Below are positions 52,288 to 61,845 of a DNA stretch of 64,000 nt, one piece after another (position 1 is the stretch's first letter; every line of letters starts with the position of its first letter). This DNA comes from Marinibacterium profundimaris (GTDB lineage Bacteria > Pseudomonadota > Alphaproteobacteria > Rhodobacterales > Rhodobacteraceae). Below the pieces are notes generated by a model. That model was not told the origin of the DNA. It saw only the letters and a program-made list of their open reading frames with translations, and made no database searches. The stretch covers positions 1 through 64,000 of the forward strand of contig NZ_AQQR01000020.1 of NCBI RefSeq assembly GCF_002210095.1, written 5' to 3'. The position numbers and the translations under genes are program-made.

Positions 52288-52892
52288 CGGTCGGGACAAG
52301 AAAACGGAAACCGGCGGAGGAGGGCGGCGGCTTCTTCGATCGGGAGCTTGACGATCTGCCACAGGCACTGCGCTGGCGCGAATGGATGGGGCGGATCGAG
52401 GCGGTGCTCTTCGCCTCCGCCTCGCCGGTCGGCCGTGAGGATCTGGCGCGCGTGGTAGGGCAGGGGGCCTCGATCGAGATGCTGATCGAGGACATCCAGG
52501 CCGAGTTGACCGACCGCCCCTACGAGTTGGCTCAGGTGGCCGGTGGCTGGATGTTCCGCACCAAGACGCAGTTTGCAGATGCCATCAAGGCCGCCGCTGA
52601 TCTAGGGGACCAGTCCCTGGCTTTTACCGAGATGGAAATGGGGGTGCTCTGCGCGATCGCCTATCACCAACCGATCGACCGGGCGGGCCTCGCCGACATC
52701 TTCGGCAAAGAGGTCAGCCGCGACCTGCTGGCCCGGCTGCGGTACAAGGACCTGATTGCCAGTGGGCCGCGGTCGCCGCGATCCGGCGCGCCGCATACCT
52801 TCGTGACGACGGAGACATTCCTGGTGACGTTCGATCTCCAGAGCTTGCGCGATTTGCCGGATTTGGAACTGCACGGGGACCAACCATCATGA
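52284..52892 (+). CDS. ScpB-like segregation and condensation protein, plasmid type
   Basis: A 202-residue ScpB-family protein with two winged-helix domains: RIEAVLFASASPVGREDLARVV, RPYELAQVAGGWMFRTKTQFADAI and GVLCAIAYHQPIDRAGLADIFGKEVSRDLLARL. Chromosomal ScpB works with ScpA and SMC in condensation; this shorter form is coupled to DUF1403 instead of ScpA. It probably helps segregation of the replicon or regulates the recombinase. Confidence 0.88.
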   Translation: MTVGTRKRKPAEEGGGFFDRELDDLPQALRWREWMGRIEAVLFASASPVGREDLARVVGQGASIEMLIEDIQAELTDRPYELAQVAGGWMFRTKTQFADAIKAAADLGDQSLAFTEMEMGVLCAIAYHQPIDRAGLADIFGKEVSRDLLARLRYKDLIASGPRSPRSGAPHTFVTTETFLVTFDLQSLRDLPDLELHGDQPS

Positions 52893-52991
52893 CGTCGCTT
52901 CGCATTTTCGGCCGAGCAATTGGGTGCTCGTCCTACACGAACATGCGCGGGTCATTTGACCAGCGTTTTCCTCCGGAAGACGAGGTGCGAT

Positions 52992-53867
52992 GTGTCGACC
53001 AACACTGAGATTGAAGCCCTCAAAAACAGCATCGTCACAAGCATGTTTGTTGATCCAGGCGACGAAAACTACGTCATGGCGCGCATCGCCTATCACGGTG
53101 GCCTCTATCAGGATTTCTTTTGGAACGCGGCCCAAGCTACAGAAAAGTACCTCAAGGCGTCGCTGCTGTTAAACGGCGAAACGCTCATCAAAAACAATGG
53201 GCACAACAAGTTTGGTCACAATTTGGAGCGCCTGTTCAGAAAGGTGGAAAGCTACGCGGGCGAGTTCTTTCCTGACACGCTGACCAGACCTGTGGAGCTT
53301 GGCGATCTTCACTGGCGATCGGAAACCCCGCAGGCGTTCGTCGCGCGGTTGAACGCCGCTGGCGATCCGAGCTCGAGATACAACGTGCACGGGTACACGA
53401 AACGCTGGGAGGATCTGTGTCATCTGGATCAATTCCTATGGGCAGCGCGTCGGGTGGCATTCAGGCTGGATCATGTCATCGTTCCTGAGAGGATGAGGTC
53501 AAATCCAGACATACCTCAGACGATAGCGGATCAGCTGCGGCGAACCTTGACGTTCTCGCCCCGCAGCGTAACGTCGCGGCTGGCCAAGCTCACGGGTCCG
53601 CGAAGTCGTGTCGAACTGCGCGATGCCTTCTTCAAGGGGAATTTTCTTTTTGCCCCGGCGGATTACGATCACGGTACTATTTTTCACGGCTCATCCGCTT
53701 CAAATCCGGTTCTCTACAGACGTATTTTAGCTTATGTGCCCGAAGAGGGAGATGTCGCCCCTAACGCTACAATTGCTGAACTCGCTGATTGGGCTGCCTC
53801 AAACATCTTCTTGGGAGAGGCCATCGCCGATCAGCTTCGAGACGCCGCAGAGCGCCTGCGTCCGTAA
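52992..53867 (+). CDS. HEPN-domain protein
   Basis: A 291-residue protein whose N-terminal half is a HEPN domain: FFWNAAQATEKYLKASLLLNG followed by HNKFGHNLERLFRKVE, the classic A-Q-x-x-E-K-x-L-K-A and H-x-L-x-x-L pattern. HEPN proteins are often RNases or toxins in defence and toxin-antitoxin systems. The C-terminal 120 residues (TFSPRSVTSRLAKLTG, HGTIFHGSSASNPVLYRR) are unrecognised. The start is GTG at 52992 with GAGGTG four bases upstream. It is convergent with an ATPase gene; the surroundings look AT-richer than the backbone. Confidence 0.75.
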   Translation: MSTNTEIEALKNSIVTSMFVDPGDENYVMARIAYHGGLYQDFFWNAAQATEKYLKASLLLNGETLIKNNGHNKFGHNLERLFRKVESYAGEFFPDTLTRPVELGDLHWRSETPQAFVARLNAAGDPSSRYNVHGYTKRWEDLCHLDQFLWAARRVAFRLDHVIVPERMRSNPDIPQTIADQLRRTLTFSPRSVTSRLAKLTGPRSRVELRDAFFKGNFLFAPADYDHGTIFHGSSASNPVLYRRILAYVPEEGDVAPNATIAELADWAASNIFLGEAIADQLRDAAERLRP

Positions 53868-53957
53868 ACCCTACCAGTGAAGTTGCCGCCTTTTCGAAGT
53901 ATGCGGGAAATTGGCGCTGTCGGTGCACAACAGGCCGGGTCTGCTGATCCGATGGCG

Positions 53958-55283
53958 TCAATTTCGGTCCCAGTCGTCATCCGAACCATAGCGCTCCACG
54001 ATGCTGTCACTTTGATCCTCATACCAGGGCTCCAGTGTGCCCACTTCCTTTCCTTCCTCGACGAACGTTTCAACTGTGAGTAATCCCGTCCCCAGCTCAT
54101 TAAGCTCAACACGCAGTGTGTGGCCCTCGACTTCGCCACTGCCATCTTCGATCTCATGCTCATACTCGTAATCGAGCCAGGGGAAGTACTCGGCCATAAG
54201 CTCATTCAGTTCGCCCTGCGGGAGCCATGTATCAACGGTGTATTCCGGTTCAGCATCCGGGTCGCCAAAGGTGACCTTAGTTTCACGAAAATTGAGGGTC
54301 TTGTTCACCCACTCGTCGATGATCAGGAAGATATCCTCTTTGATCGACCGAGCGGCGATCTCTCGAATGAGAGGTAGGTCCAGCGCCAGTCTGAAACGCC
54401 TGACTGTTAAAAGCGTCTTCAACAGGCCCATAGAAGCTGCATCTTCGGCAAGCTGCTGTGCGTTCGACCCGTCTAGCAGTGATTGCGAAACAAGTTTTGC
54501 CAGCTTTAGGTTGCCCGCGGACAGATCGTACAAGACTTTGAGAATGGGAGCATCGATCCGAGCCTCTACGCCAAAGCACCTCAACGCTTCTTCGAACTTC
54601 CCTTCATTGCACTTTTCCAGCTCGATACGTTCCGGCCGAACTCGCTCTACCCACCGATCAAAGTCTTTGCCGAGATAATCCATCTGGGTAGGGTCCGTTG
54701 TCTTGACGACGATCATTTTCAGCTTGGCTAGGAACGCGTCTTCCTCCCAATCCCTAGCTTCGCCTAATTTCTTTAAGAGTGCGAATGATGCGTCGTCCCA
54801 CCAGTGGATGTTGTCAGCGACTAAGACAACGGTTCTGCCACGCGACATGCGACGAATCCTACCAAGCCACTTCCACTCTTCCTCGGAGAAGTCAGCTGAG
54901 TTAGACGGCGTTAGAGCTTTTGAGGCGTTCACCGCCCAATCAAAGACTGTGGCCCCAAGGGTACCGAAACCAGATAGAAAACTGCCCGCTCCCGCAACAA
55001 CTCGACCACCTTGGACAACGACTTTTTCAAGGCCCGACCGATTTCTCGTCAGGCTTTCAAATGGAGCGAAATCCTCAGAGCGCCTGACAGCATCTCCAAC
55101 TGCAAATAGGGGAGTCGCGCCTGCAACATCGCTAGCAATGTCGGAGGCAAGCCATGTTTTGCCCGACCCCGAGGGACCATCAAGGACCAGACAACGGGTA
55201 TTGGACTTAGTCAGAGAACCAACGCCTTCGCGTCGAAACTTGTCGTGGCCCAAAATACTTTCAAGGTTGCCACTAGGCGCCAT
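53958..55283 (-). CDS. P-loop ATPase of the AAA/STAND type, function unknown
   Basis: A 441-residue protein with Walker A GPSGSGKT (36-43) and Walker B RTVVLVADNIHWWDD, the layout of AAA_16/STAND-like ATPases, followed by a helical region and an acidic C-terminus (DYEYEHEIEDGSGEVE and YGSDDDWDRN). The arrangement suggests a signalling or switch ATPase rather than a metabolic enzyme. GGAGA precedes the ATG. It lies between the HEPN gene (convergent) and the Fic gene (same strand), in an accessory island, so a defence or conflict role is plausible but unproven. Confidence 0.75.
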   Translation of the reverse strand: MAPSGNLESILGHDKFRREGVGSLTKSNTRCLVLDGPSGSGKTWLASDIASDVAGATPLFAVGDAVRRSEDFAPFESLTRNRSGLEKVVVQGGRVVAGAGSFLSGFGTLGATVFDWAVNASKALTPSNSADFSEEEWKWLGRIRRMSRGRTVVLVADNIHWWDDASFALLKKLGEARDWEEDAFLAKLKMIVVKTTDPTQMDYLGKDFDRWVERVRPERIELEKCNEGKFEEALRCFGVEARIDAPILKVLYDLSAGNLKLAKLVSQSLLDGSNAQQLAEDAASMGLLKTLLTVRRFRLALDLPLIREIAARSIKEDIFLIIDEWVNKTLNFRETKVTFGDPDAEPEYTVDTWLPQGELNELMAEYFPWLDYEYEHEIEDGSGEVEGHTLRVELNELGTGLLTVETFVEEGKEVGTLEPWYEDQSDSIVERYGSDDDWDRN

Positions 55284-55373
55284 AATTCTCCGTTATCGTT
55301 ACTTCACGATGCGCCAAGGGCGACCGCAAGGCGGTCAGCATTGACCGATAACATCTGCCACGAATCGTTCGCG

Positions 55374-55955
55374 TCAGCCTGCCATCTTGATGATGGCATC
55401 AACGAGAGGAGCTTCGTCGCCGACGAAACTTGCTATCATGGCGTCGATGAATTCGTTCTCATCGATGTTGCACTCGATCATCTCAAGCCCGGCGATCTGC
55501 ATGAGGATATCGAGGAAAGTGAGTTGGCATCGCCCGTTGCCCTCGCGAAATGGATGGACGGCGTTAATGTCGGCGATGTAGTGGGCCGCGCGCGCGGCGA
55601 AGTCTTGCAAACTGTTCGTGTCGGCCAGGTGATTCTCTTCGGCGAGCTCACGAAAAATGCGGTTCATCTCGGCGTCGATATACTCTGGATAGCAAAACCA
55701 GTTCCCTCCTTTGGCGGTTCGAATTTGTCTTGCCTGTCCCGCCCACTCGTAGACGTCTTGAAAGAAGTGGTGATGGATCGCTCGATAATGCTCATAGTCG
55801 AGGGCACCTTCAGGCAATGCTTCCTCGGAACGGGTCAAGAACATGAGTTGCTCGAACTGATCAAGCTCGTCCTGATCGGTCAGGTCAGCCTTGTTCCGAA
55901 GAATGCTGGTGCCGGGGTAACAGAGGGGGTCCTCCGTGGCGTCGTACCGGCTCAT
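55374..55955 (-). CDS. Fic-domain protein (AMPylator/toxin candidate)
   Basis: A 193-residue Fic/DOC protein with the complete active-site motif HPFREGNGR (134-142), preceded by the typical IHHHFFQDVYEWAGQARQIRT flap region. It should transfer AMP from ATP to a target hydroxyl. No obvious inhibitory S/T-x-x-x-E-G/N helix is visible inside, so inhibition would need a partner. Its ATG overlaps the stop of the upstream 72-residue gene (ATGA), a toxin-antitoxin-like layout. Confidence 0.9.
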   Translation of the reverse strand: MSRYDATEDPLCYPGTSILRNKADLTDQDELDQFEQLMFLTRSEEALPEGALDYEHYRAIHHHFFQDVYEWAGQARQIRTAKGGNWFCYPEYIDAEMNRIFRELAEENHLADTNSLQDFAARAAHYIADINAVHPFREGNGRCQLTFLDILMQIAGLEMIECNIDENEFIDAMIASFVGDEAPLVDAIIKMAG

Positions 55956-56170
55956 TTACCTTTTTTTGTGACGAAGGAACCGGTAATCGCTGAGCGAAGG
56001 GCATCGCCTTTGAGCCCGCGATCGGAATAGGTCTTGAGAGTTTTGGCGGACTTCGAACTGGTCGTAACACCCTCAACTTTGGCAAACTTCGTGGCTTTGT
56101 CCTTGCCTAGTGGCTTGGTCGCGAAGCGTCCGGTGGTCGCCGATCTCTTGAGTGCGGTGCTCTTGTCCAT
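55952..56170 (-). CDS. Small basic protein coupled to Fic (antitoxin candidate)
   Basis: A 72-residue, strongly basic protein (LKRSATTGRFATKPLGKDK, then DRGLKGDALRSAITGSFVTK). It precedes and overlaps the Fic gene by four bases, the place of an antitoxin. It lacks a recognisable VbhA-type S/T-x-x-x-E-G motif, so if it inhibits Fic it would do so differently; it could instead be a DNA-binding regulator or a target adaptor. Confidence 0.7.
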   Translation of the reverse strand: MDKSTALKRSATTGRFATKPLGKDKATKFAKVEGVTTSSKSAKTLKTYSDRGLKGDALRSAITGSFVTKKGK

Positions 56171-56349
56171 ACGGCCAACTTATCACGCTCCAAATTGAAT
56201 GTGTATGAAGATTCCGCTCGGCGTCATGACCGTCTTGGCGGAGCATACTGGAGTCCCGTCGAGATCGTCTATCCCATTCTTTGGAAACTGTGAAACTGCC
56301 TTCCGCTCAGGTAACGATAATGGCCCCTCCTATCATCTCCTGTCTCTTT

Positions 56350-57237
56350 TCAGGCCGGCTCGAGCGGTCGATCTTTTGATTTCCCGACGCTCGCGAGGTC
56401 TGCAACGAAGACATTGTCGATCAGGCGCACACCGTCGAGCCAGGCCGCCAGGAAGAGGCGGCTGGGGCGGTCTGCACTCGTCATCAGCTTCAGGTCGGGA
56501 ACGCTGCGCAGTTCGAGGTAGTCGATGGAGTCGAACCCGGCTGAGAGCAGGGCCTTCTTGGCCTTGTCGATGGTCTGCTCGACGTGTCCGCCCCGGGCGA
56601 TGACACGCGCCGCGTCTTCCAAGACCTGGGCGATCATCGGCGCCGTTTTGCGTGGCCCGGCACCGAGCCGAAGGTTGCGCGAAGACATGGCGAGGCCGTC
56701 TTCCTCGCGAATGGTCGGACAGCCGACAATCTCCGTATTCAGGTCCAGATCCTCGCACAGCCGGGTCACCACCTGCAGTTGCTGATAGTCCTTTTCACCG
56801 AAATAGGCGCGGTCGGCATCGCATTGCAGGAACAGCTTGGTCACCACCGTGGCCACCCCGTCGAAATGCCCCGGACGCGCCCCGCCGCACAGGCCTTCGC
56901 TGACACCGGTGACCGAGATCGTGGTGGCAAAACCTTCGGGGTACATCTGTGCGCCGTCGGGTACGTAAAGCACATCCGCGCCATAGGGCGTCAGCTTTGC
57001 GGCGTCGCTGTCTTCGGTCCGAGGGTATTTCGCCAGATCCTCGGGGTTGTTGAACTGTTTGGGGTTCACGAACAGCGTCACGATCACCCGGTCATTTTCG
57101 GCGCAGGCCCGTTCCACCAAGCTAAGGTGCCCGGCATGCAGCGCGCCCATGGTCGGCACGACGCCGATGCTGTCCCCGGCGCGGCGCCAGCTTTCGGTCA
57201 GGGCGCGCAGCTCGGCCTTGGTGCGGATGATCTTCAT
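56350..57237 (-). CDS. panC: Pantothenate synthetase
   Basis: A 295-residue pantoate-beta-alanine ligase, the ATP-dependent last step of pantothenate synthesis. Motifs: [16 protein letters not shown] (nucleotide-binding HxGH), [34 protein letters not shown] and [13 protein letters not shown] (KMSKS-like). The ATG overlaps the panB stop by four bases, so the pair is coupled. Complete in length. Confidence 0.97.
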   Translation of the reverse strand: MKIIRTKAELRALTESWRRAGDSIGVVPTMGALHAGHLSLVERACAENDRVIVTLFVNPKQFNNPEDLAKYPRTEDSDAAKLTPYGADVLYVPDGAQMYPEGFATTISVTGVSEGLCGGARPGHFDGVATVVTKLFLQCDADRAYFGEKDYQQLQVVTRLCEDLDLNTEIVGCPTIREEDGLAMSSRNLRLGAGPRKTAPMIAQVLEDAARVIARGGHVEQTIDKAKKALLSAGFDSIDYLELRSVPDLKLMTSADRPSRLFLAAWLDGVRLIDNVFVADLASVGKSKDRPLEPA

Positions 57238-58061
57238 TTGCCGGGTTCCTCTTGGGAAAAGACATGTTCGGGGGCGGGGAAGCTGCGGGCGCGGACCTCT
57301 TCTGCATAGGTGCGGATGGCTGTCCGGGCGTCGCTGGCCAGATCGCCATAGCGTTTGACGAACTTGGGCTTGAAGGCATCAAACAACCCCAGCATGTCGT
57401 CGATCACAAGGATCTGTCCGTCGCATCCGGCCGAGGCCCCGATGCCGACCGTGGGGATATCGATATCGGCGGTGATCTGATCGGCCAGCGTGGCGGGCAC
57501 CTTTTCCAGCACGACCGAGAAGGCCCCGGCGCGGGTCACGGCGCGGGCGTCTTGGGTGATCCGTTCGGCATCTGCGCCGCGCCCCTGCACCTTGTAGCCG
57601 CCAAGCGCGTTCACCGCCTGAGGTGTCAGACCGATATGGGCCATGACGGGGATGCCGCGGTCGACGATGAAACGGATCGTGTCCTCCATATGCGCGCCGC
57701 CTTCCAGCTTGACCGCGCCGGCCCCGGTTTCGGCCATCAGCCGGGCGGCGTTGCGAAAGGCCTGAGCGGGGGATTCCTCGTAACTGCCGAAGGGCATGTC
57801 GACGACCATCAGGGCGCGGTGCAGGCCGCGGGAGACGGCGCGACCATGCATCACCATCATCTCCATCGTCACGTCGAGGGTGGAGGGCAGCCCGTGCAGC
57901 ACCATTCCGACGCTGTCACCGACCAGAACAAGGTCACATTCCGCATCCGCCAGCTGGGCCACGGGGGTCGTATAGGCGGTCAGGCAGACAAGCGGATCGG
58001 CCCCTTTGCGCGCGCGAATGTCAGAGGCAGTCAGGCTGCGTTGCGGGGCGGATTGGCTCAT
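57234..58061 (-). CDS. panB: 3-methyl-2-oxobutanoate hydroxymethyltransferase
   Basis: A 275-residue ketopantoate hydroxymethyltransferase, which makes ketopantoate from 2-oxoisovalerate and methylene-tetrahydrofolate. Motifs: [62 protein letters not shown] and [21 protein letters not shown]. The start at 58061 follows GAGGAGG; the longer open frame to 58145 has no support. Upstream of panC in the same operon and downstream of the nad genes. Confidence 0.97.
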   Translation of the reverse strand: MSQSAPQRSLTASDIRARKGADPLVCLTAYTTPVAQLADAECDLVLVGDSVGMVLHGLPSTLDVTMEMMVMHGRAVSRGLHRALMVVDMPFGSYEESPAQAFRNAARLMAETGAGAVKLEGGAHMEDTIRFIVDRGIPVMAHIGLTPQAVNALGGYKVQGRGADAERITQDARAVTRAGAFSVVLEKVPATLADQITADIDIPTVGIGASAGCDGQILVIDDMLGLFDAFKPKFVKRYGDLASDARTAIRTYAEEVRARSFPAPEHVFSQEEPGK

Positions 58062-58186
58062 GTCGGTCCTCCTCAGACGGGCTTGGGAGGGGATAGCGGG
58101 TTGGGGACCTATTCGCAAGTGCAGCACAATATTATTGCGTTGCACTATGGGAAAAAGTCATATATGTATCGCGACGATTGGCGCGT

Positions 58187-59035
58187 TCAGAAGTCCAGCC
58201 CAAGGTCCAGCACCTGCGCCGAATGGGTCAGGGCACCAGACGAGATGTAATCCACACCCGTCGCCGCGACCTCGGCAATGCGGTCCAGCTTCATGTTGCC
58301 CGAGGCCTCCAGCACCACGCGACCGTCGGTCATTTTCACAGCTTCGACAAGGGTTTGCCTGTCCATATTGTCCAGCAGAACCACATCGGCCCCACCTTCG
58401 TCCAGCGCCTCGGAGAGCTGGTCCAGCCGGTCGACCTCGATCTCGCAGCGGATCATGTGGGACGCGCTTGCCTTGACCGATTGCAGCACCGGGCGGATGC
58501 CCCCGGCGGCGGCAATGTGGTTGTCCTTGATCAGGATGGCGTCCGACAGGCTGAAACGGTGGTTGAACCCGCCGCCATGCAGCACCGCCTGTTTTTCGAC
58601 GATCCGCAGCCCCGGCGTGGTCTTGCGGGTGCAGGTCACGCGGGTCCGGGTGCCGCGCGTTTCGGCCACGAAGGCGGCGGTCAGCGTGGCGATCCCGGAC
58701 ATGCGCCCGGCAAAGTTCAGCGCGACCCGTTCGCCCGACAGGATGGAGGCCGCGTTGCCCGTGATCTCCATCAGCTGATCGCCCGGCGCAACCGTGTCAC
58801 CGTCGGCTTTATGCGCCGTGATCTTCAGCGCCGGGTCCACCAGACGGAAGGCCAGCGCGGCGATTTGCAGGCCCGACACGACGCCGGGTTCGCGGGCGTT
58901 CAGCCGCGCGGAATAGGTGGTGCCGGCGGGAATGACCGTGCGGGTGGTGATGTCGCCATAGGTGCCCAGATCCTCAAGCAGCGCGGCGCGCACGAGGGGT
59001 TCAAGGATCAGGTCGGGCAGGGGAGTATGGGTCAC
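58187..59035 (-). CDS. nadC: Nicotinate-nucleotide diphosphorylase (quinolinate phosphoribosyltransferase)
   Basis: A 282-residue enzyme converting quinolinate and PRPP to nicotinate mononucleotide. Motifs: ALLEDLGTYGDITTRTV, RVALNFAGRMSGIATLT, TRKTTPGLRIVEKQAVLHGG, ILIKDNHIAAAGG and EVDRLDQLSEAL. It overlaps nadB by four bases and is last in nadA-nadB-nadC. A 125-base gap separates it from panB. Confidence 0.97.
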   Translation of the reverse strand: MTHTPLPDLILEPLVRAALLEDLGTYGDITTRTVIPAGTTYSARLNAREPGVVSGLQIAALAFRLVDPALKITAHKADGDTVAPGDQLMEITGNAASILSGERVALNFAGRMSGIATLTAAFVAETRGTRTRVTCTRKTTPGLRIVEKQAVLHGGGFNHRFSLSDAILIKDNHIAAAGGIRPVLQSVKASASHMIRCEIEVDRLDQLSEALDEGGADVVLLDNMDRQTLVEAVKMTDGRVVLEASGNMKLDRIAEVAATGVDYISSGALTHSAQVLDLGLDF

Positions 59036-60615
59036 GCCGGTTCCTTTCGGGTCGTGGTGTCGCGGATCGCGAGCGCATCTTTCAGGGTCATCAGCGACCT
59101 TGTGCCGGTTGCGCCGTCCGCCTGCGGATAGTCCGAGCGGAAATGCGCGCCCCGGCTTTCGCGGCGCATCAGCGCGGCAGCGGCGATCAGGGTGGCGGTG
59201 GCGGTCATGTTGGCCAGCGCCTCGCAGTCGGGCTGCGCGGCTTCGATGGCGGCGATTTCGGTCAGGGTGCGGGTCAGGCCCTCCGCCGTGCGGATCACGC
59301 CCGCGCCATCGGTCATCGCCTGCCGCAGCCGGGCAACCAGCGCGGGATCGGGCGTTTCGGCGGCGGGCAGGTCGGGCAGGGTGACGGGCGCGGCATCTGC
59401 GGGGGAGGGCAGGGCGGCGTCAATCGCAAGCGCACAGCGGCGGCCATAGACCAGCGCCTCTAGCAGCCCGTTCGAGGCCAGCCGGTTCGCCCCGTGCAAC
59501 CCGGTCGAGGCGACCTCTCCACAGGCCCAGAGGCCGGGCAGGGTCGTGGCGCCTTCGCCATCCGTCGCCACGCCGCCCATGTGGTAATGCGCGGCGGCGG
59601 CCACGGGGATCACCTGCGTCAACGGGTCCAGACCCGCCTGTTGGCAGGCGGCGGCCACGGCGGGAAAATCCGTCAGGATCTTCGCACCAAGGGCCGCGCG
59701 GGTGTCCAGCGCCGGGGCCAGCCCTTGTTGTGTCTGGGCATAGACGGCGCGGGCCACGATGTCGCGCGGGGCCAGTTCGGCGTCTGGGTGGGCGTCCGGC
59801 ATGAACCGCGCGCCAAGGCGGTTGACCAGCGTCGCGCCTTCACCGCGCAGCGCCTCGGTCGCAAGGGGGGCAGGGTCCAGCCCGCAGGCCATGGCGGTCG
59901 GGTGAAACTGAACGAATTCAGCGTCAGCAATTTGCGCGCCCGCGCGGGCGGCCATGCCGATCACCTGCCCACGGATGCGCGGCGGGTTCGTCGTCAGGGC
60001 ATAAAGCCCACCCGATCCGCCCCCGGCCAGCAGAACGGCGGCACCGCGCAGGGTGACGCTGGCGCTTTGACCCTGATCACAGCGGGCGACGGCCACGCCG
60101 GTGACGCGGCCCTGAGTGACCTCAAGCGCCGTGGCCATGACGCCTTCGAGCACCTGGATATGGTCGGCCTCGCGCACCTGAACGGTCAGGGCGCGCATGA
60201 TCTCGGCCCCGGCCTGATCGCCCTGCACGCGCACCACGCGGGCAAAACTATGCGCGGCCTCGCGCGACAGGACATAGGACCCGTCCGAGGTGCGGTCGAA
60301 GGGCGTGCCCAGCCCGGTCAGGTCAAGGATATGATCGCGCGCCTCGGCTGTGACCGAGGTGGCGACGCCCGGATCAACGGTGCCCGCACCGGCGGTGACG
60401 GTATCGCGGGCATGGGCATCGGCGCTGTCCGCCGGATCCATCGCCGCCGCAACGCCGCCCTGCGCCCAGGCCGAGGACGCACCAGCGCCCAATGCCTCGG
60501 GCGAGATCATCAGCACGGGGTGCGGGGACAGTTTCAGCGCCGCATATTGCGCCGCAAGGCCCGCGCCGACGATGATCACGCGACCCGTATTGATCGGCGT
60601 TTCGGTCGGGGTCAT
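59032..60615 (-). CDS. nadB: L-aspartate oxidase
   Basis: A 527-residue FAD enzyme oxidising L-aspartate to iminoaspartate in NAD synthesis. The N-terminal dinucleotide fold VIIVGAGLAAQYAALKL, SSAWAQGGVAAAM, QFHPTAM, YHMGGVATD and ASTGLHGANRLASNGLLEALVYGRR are all present. Family length is normal. The C-terminal helical domain follows. Four to five bases after nadA and overlapping nadC, so the three genes form one transcript. Confidence 0.97.
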   Translation of the reverse strand: MTPTETPINTGRVIIVGAGLAAQYAALKLSPHPVLMISPEALGAGASSAWAQGGVAAAMDPADSADAHARDTVTAGAGTVDPGVATSVTAEARDHILDLTGLGTPFDRTSDGSYVLSREAAHSFARVVRVQGDQAGAEIMRALTVQVREADHIQVLEGVMATALEVTQGRVTGVAVARCDQGQSASVTLRGAAVLLAGGGSGGLYALTTNPPRIRGQVIGMAARAGAQIADAEFVQFHPTAMACGLDPAPLATEALRGEGATLVNRLGARFMPDAHPDAELAPRDIVARAVYAQTQQGLAPALDTRAALGAKILTDFPAVAAACQQAGLDPLTQVIPVAAAAHYHMGGVATDGEGATTLPGLWACGEVASTGLHGANRLASNGLLEALVYGRRCALAIDAALPSPADAAPVTLPDLPAAETPDPALVARLRQAMTDGAGVIRTAEGLTRTLTEIAAIEAAQPDCEALANMTATATLIAAAALMRRESRGAHFRSDYPQADGATGTRSLMTLKDALAIRDTTTRKEPA

Positions 60616-60619
60616 CGCC

Positions 60620-61672
60620 CTAACCGGCCATCTTGGCGGACAGGTCGATCATGCGCTGAACGGCGATGCGGGCCTTGTCGGCAACCGCCGGGTCGACCTC
60701 GACCGCGCCCTGCATGGTGTGCAGCGACCACAGCACCTTTTCCAGCGTGATTTTCTTCATATAGGGGCACATGTTGCAGGGCCCCACGAAATCCACGTCC
60801 GGCAGCGCGTCCGAGATGTTCGAGGCCATCGAACATTCCGTCACCAGCATCGCCTTTTCCGGGCGCTGCTGCGTCACATAGTCGATGATACCGCTGGTCG
60901 AGCCGGAGAAATCGGCCTCGGCCACGACATCCGGCGGGCATTCGGGATGCGCGATGATCCGCGTGCCGGGGTTCCATTCGCGGAAATCCTTCAGGTCCTG
61001 CGCGGTGTATTGTTCGTGCACGATGCAGGCACCGTCCCACCAGACGATGTTCTTTTCCGGCACAAGGTTGGCGATGTTCTGCGCCAGATATTTGTCCGGC
61101 GTCATGATGACCGTGTCGCTGTCCATCCCGCGCACGATCTGCACCGCGTTCGAGGAGGTGCAGCAGATGTCGGATGCGGCCTTCACCTCGGCGGTGGTGT
61201 TCACATAGGTGACGACCGGCGCGCCCGGATATTTGGCACGCATTTCGGCGATACCTTCGGCGGTGATGCTTTCGGCCAGGGAACAGCCGGCGTCCATGTC
61301 GGGGATCAGCACCGTCTTGGACGGATTCAGGATCTTCGAGGTCTCGGCCATGAAATGCACGCCGCACTGGATGATCACGTCTGCCTGTACCTTGGTCGCC
61401 TCAATCGCCAGCTGAAGGCTGTCACCAACCACGTCCGCGATACCGTGGTAGATCTCGGGCGTCATGTAGTTATGCGCCAGGATAACCGCGTTGCGTTCCT
61501 TTTTCAGCTTATTGATCGCCGCGACATAGGGCGCAAATATCGCCCAGTCTGGGGGCGTCACGACACGGTCTATCCGGGCGAAAATGTCAGCATTTGCCTT
61601 GGCGATGTCGGTGGACGGAGATAGATCGTAGTGATCGGCGAGTTCGGCGCGCAGCGCGATCTGGTCGAGCAA
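60620..61672 (-). CDS. nadA: Quinolinate synthase
   Basis: A 350-residue [4Fe-4S] enzyme condensing iminoaspartate with dihydroxyacetone phosphate. Motifs: AVILAHNYMTPEIYHGIADVVGDS with a split repeat, VIIQCGVHFMAETSKIL, PDMDAGCSLAESI, YVNTTAEVKAASDICCTSSNA and GPCNMCPYMKK; the cluster cysteines are present. The start is uncertain: a TTG at 61672 fits the family N-terminus and has AGGA nine bases upstream, while a GTG at 61723 would add 17 residues. Confidence 0.95.
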   Translation of the reverse strand: MLDQIALRAELADHYDLSPSTDIAKANADIFARIDRVVTPPDWAIFAPYVAAINKLKKERNAVILAHNYMTPEIYHGIADVVGDSLQLAIEATKVQADVIIQCGVHFMAETSKILNPSKTVLIPDMDAGCSLAESITAEGIAEMRAKYPGAPVVTYVNTTAEVKAASDICCTSSNAVQIVRGMDSDTVIMTPDKYLAQNIANLVPEKNIVWWDGACIVHEQYTAQDLKDFREWNPGTRIIAHPECPPDVVAEADFSGSTSGIIDYVTQQRPEKAMLVTECSMASNISDALPDVDFVGPCNMCPYMKKITLEKVLWSLHTMQGAVEVDPAVADKARIAVQRMIDLSAKMAG

Positions 61673-61845
61673 AAGCGGAGTTCCTGAGGTTACTTCGGGC
61701 CGCCGTGGAGGGCGCGACCGCACGCGGGTGGCGTCGGCTAAGAGGTGTTTACGGGTCGGCTTACCTTAGGGCAAGTGTGCGGGGCGTCTTATTTCAATGA
61801 CGCACGCTAACATGTACCGAAAGCCACCGTCATACGATTATGGGC

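Noticed and set aside
58178-59131. Long plus-strand frames opposite nadC, nadB, panB and nadA
   Set aside because: High-GC antisense shadows of clearly identified enzymes, with no family motifs.
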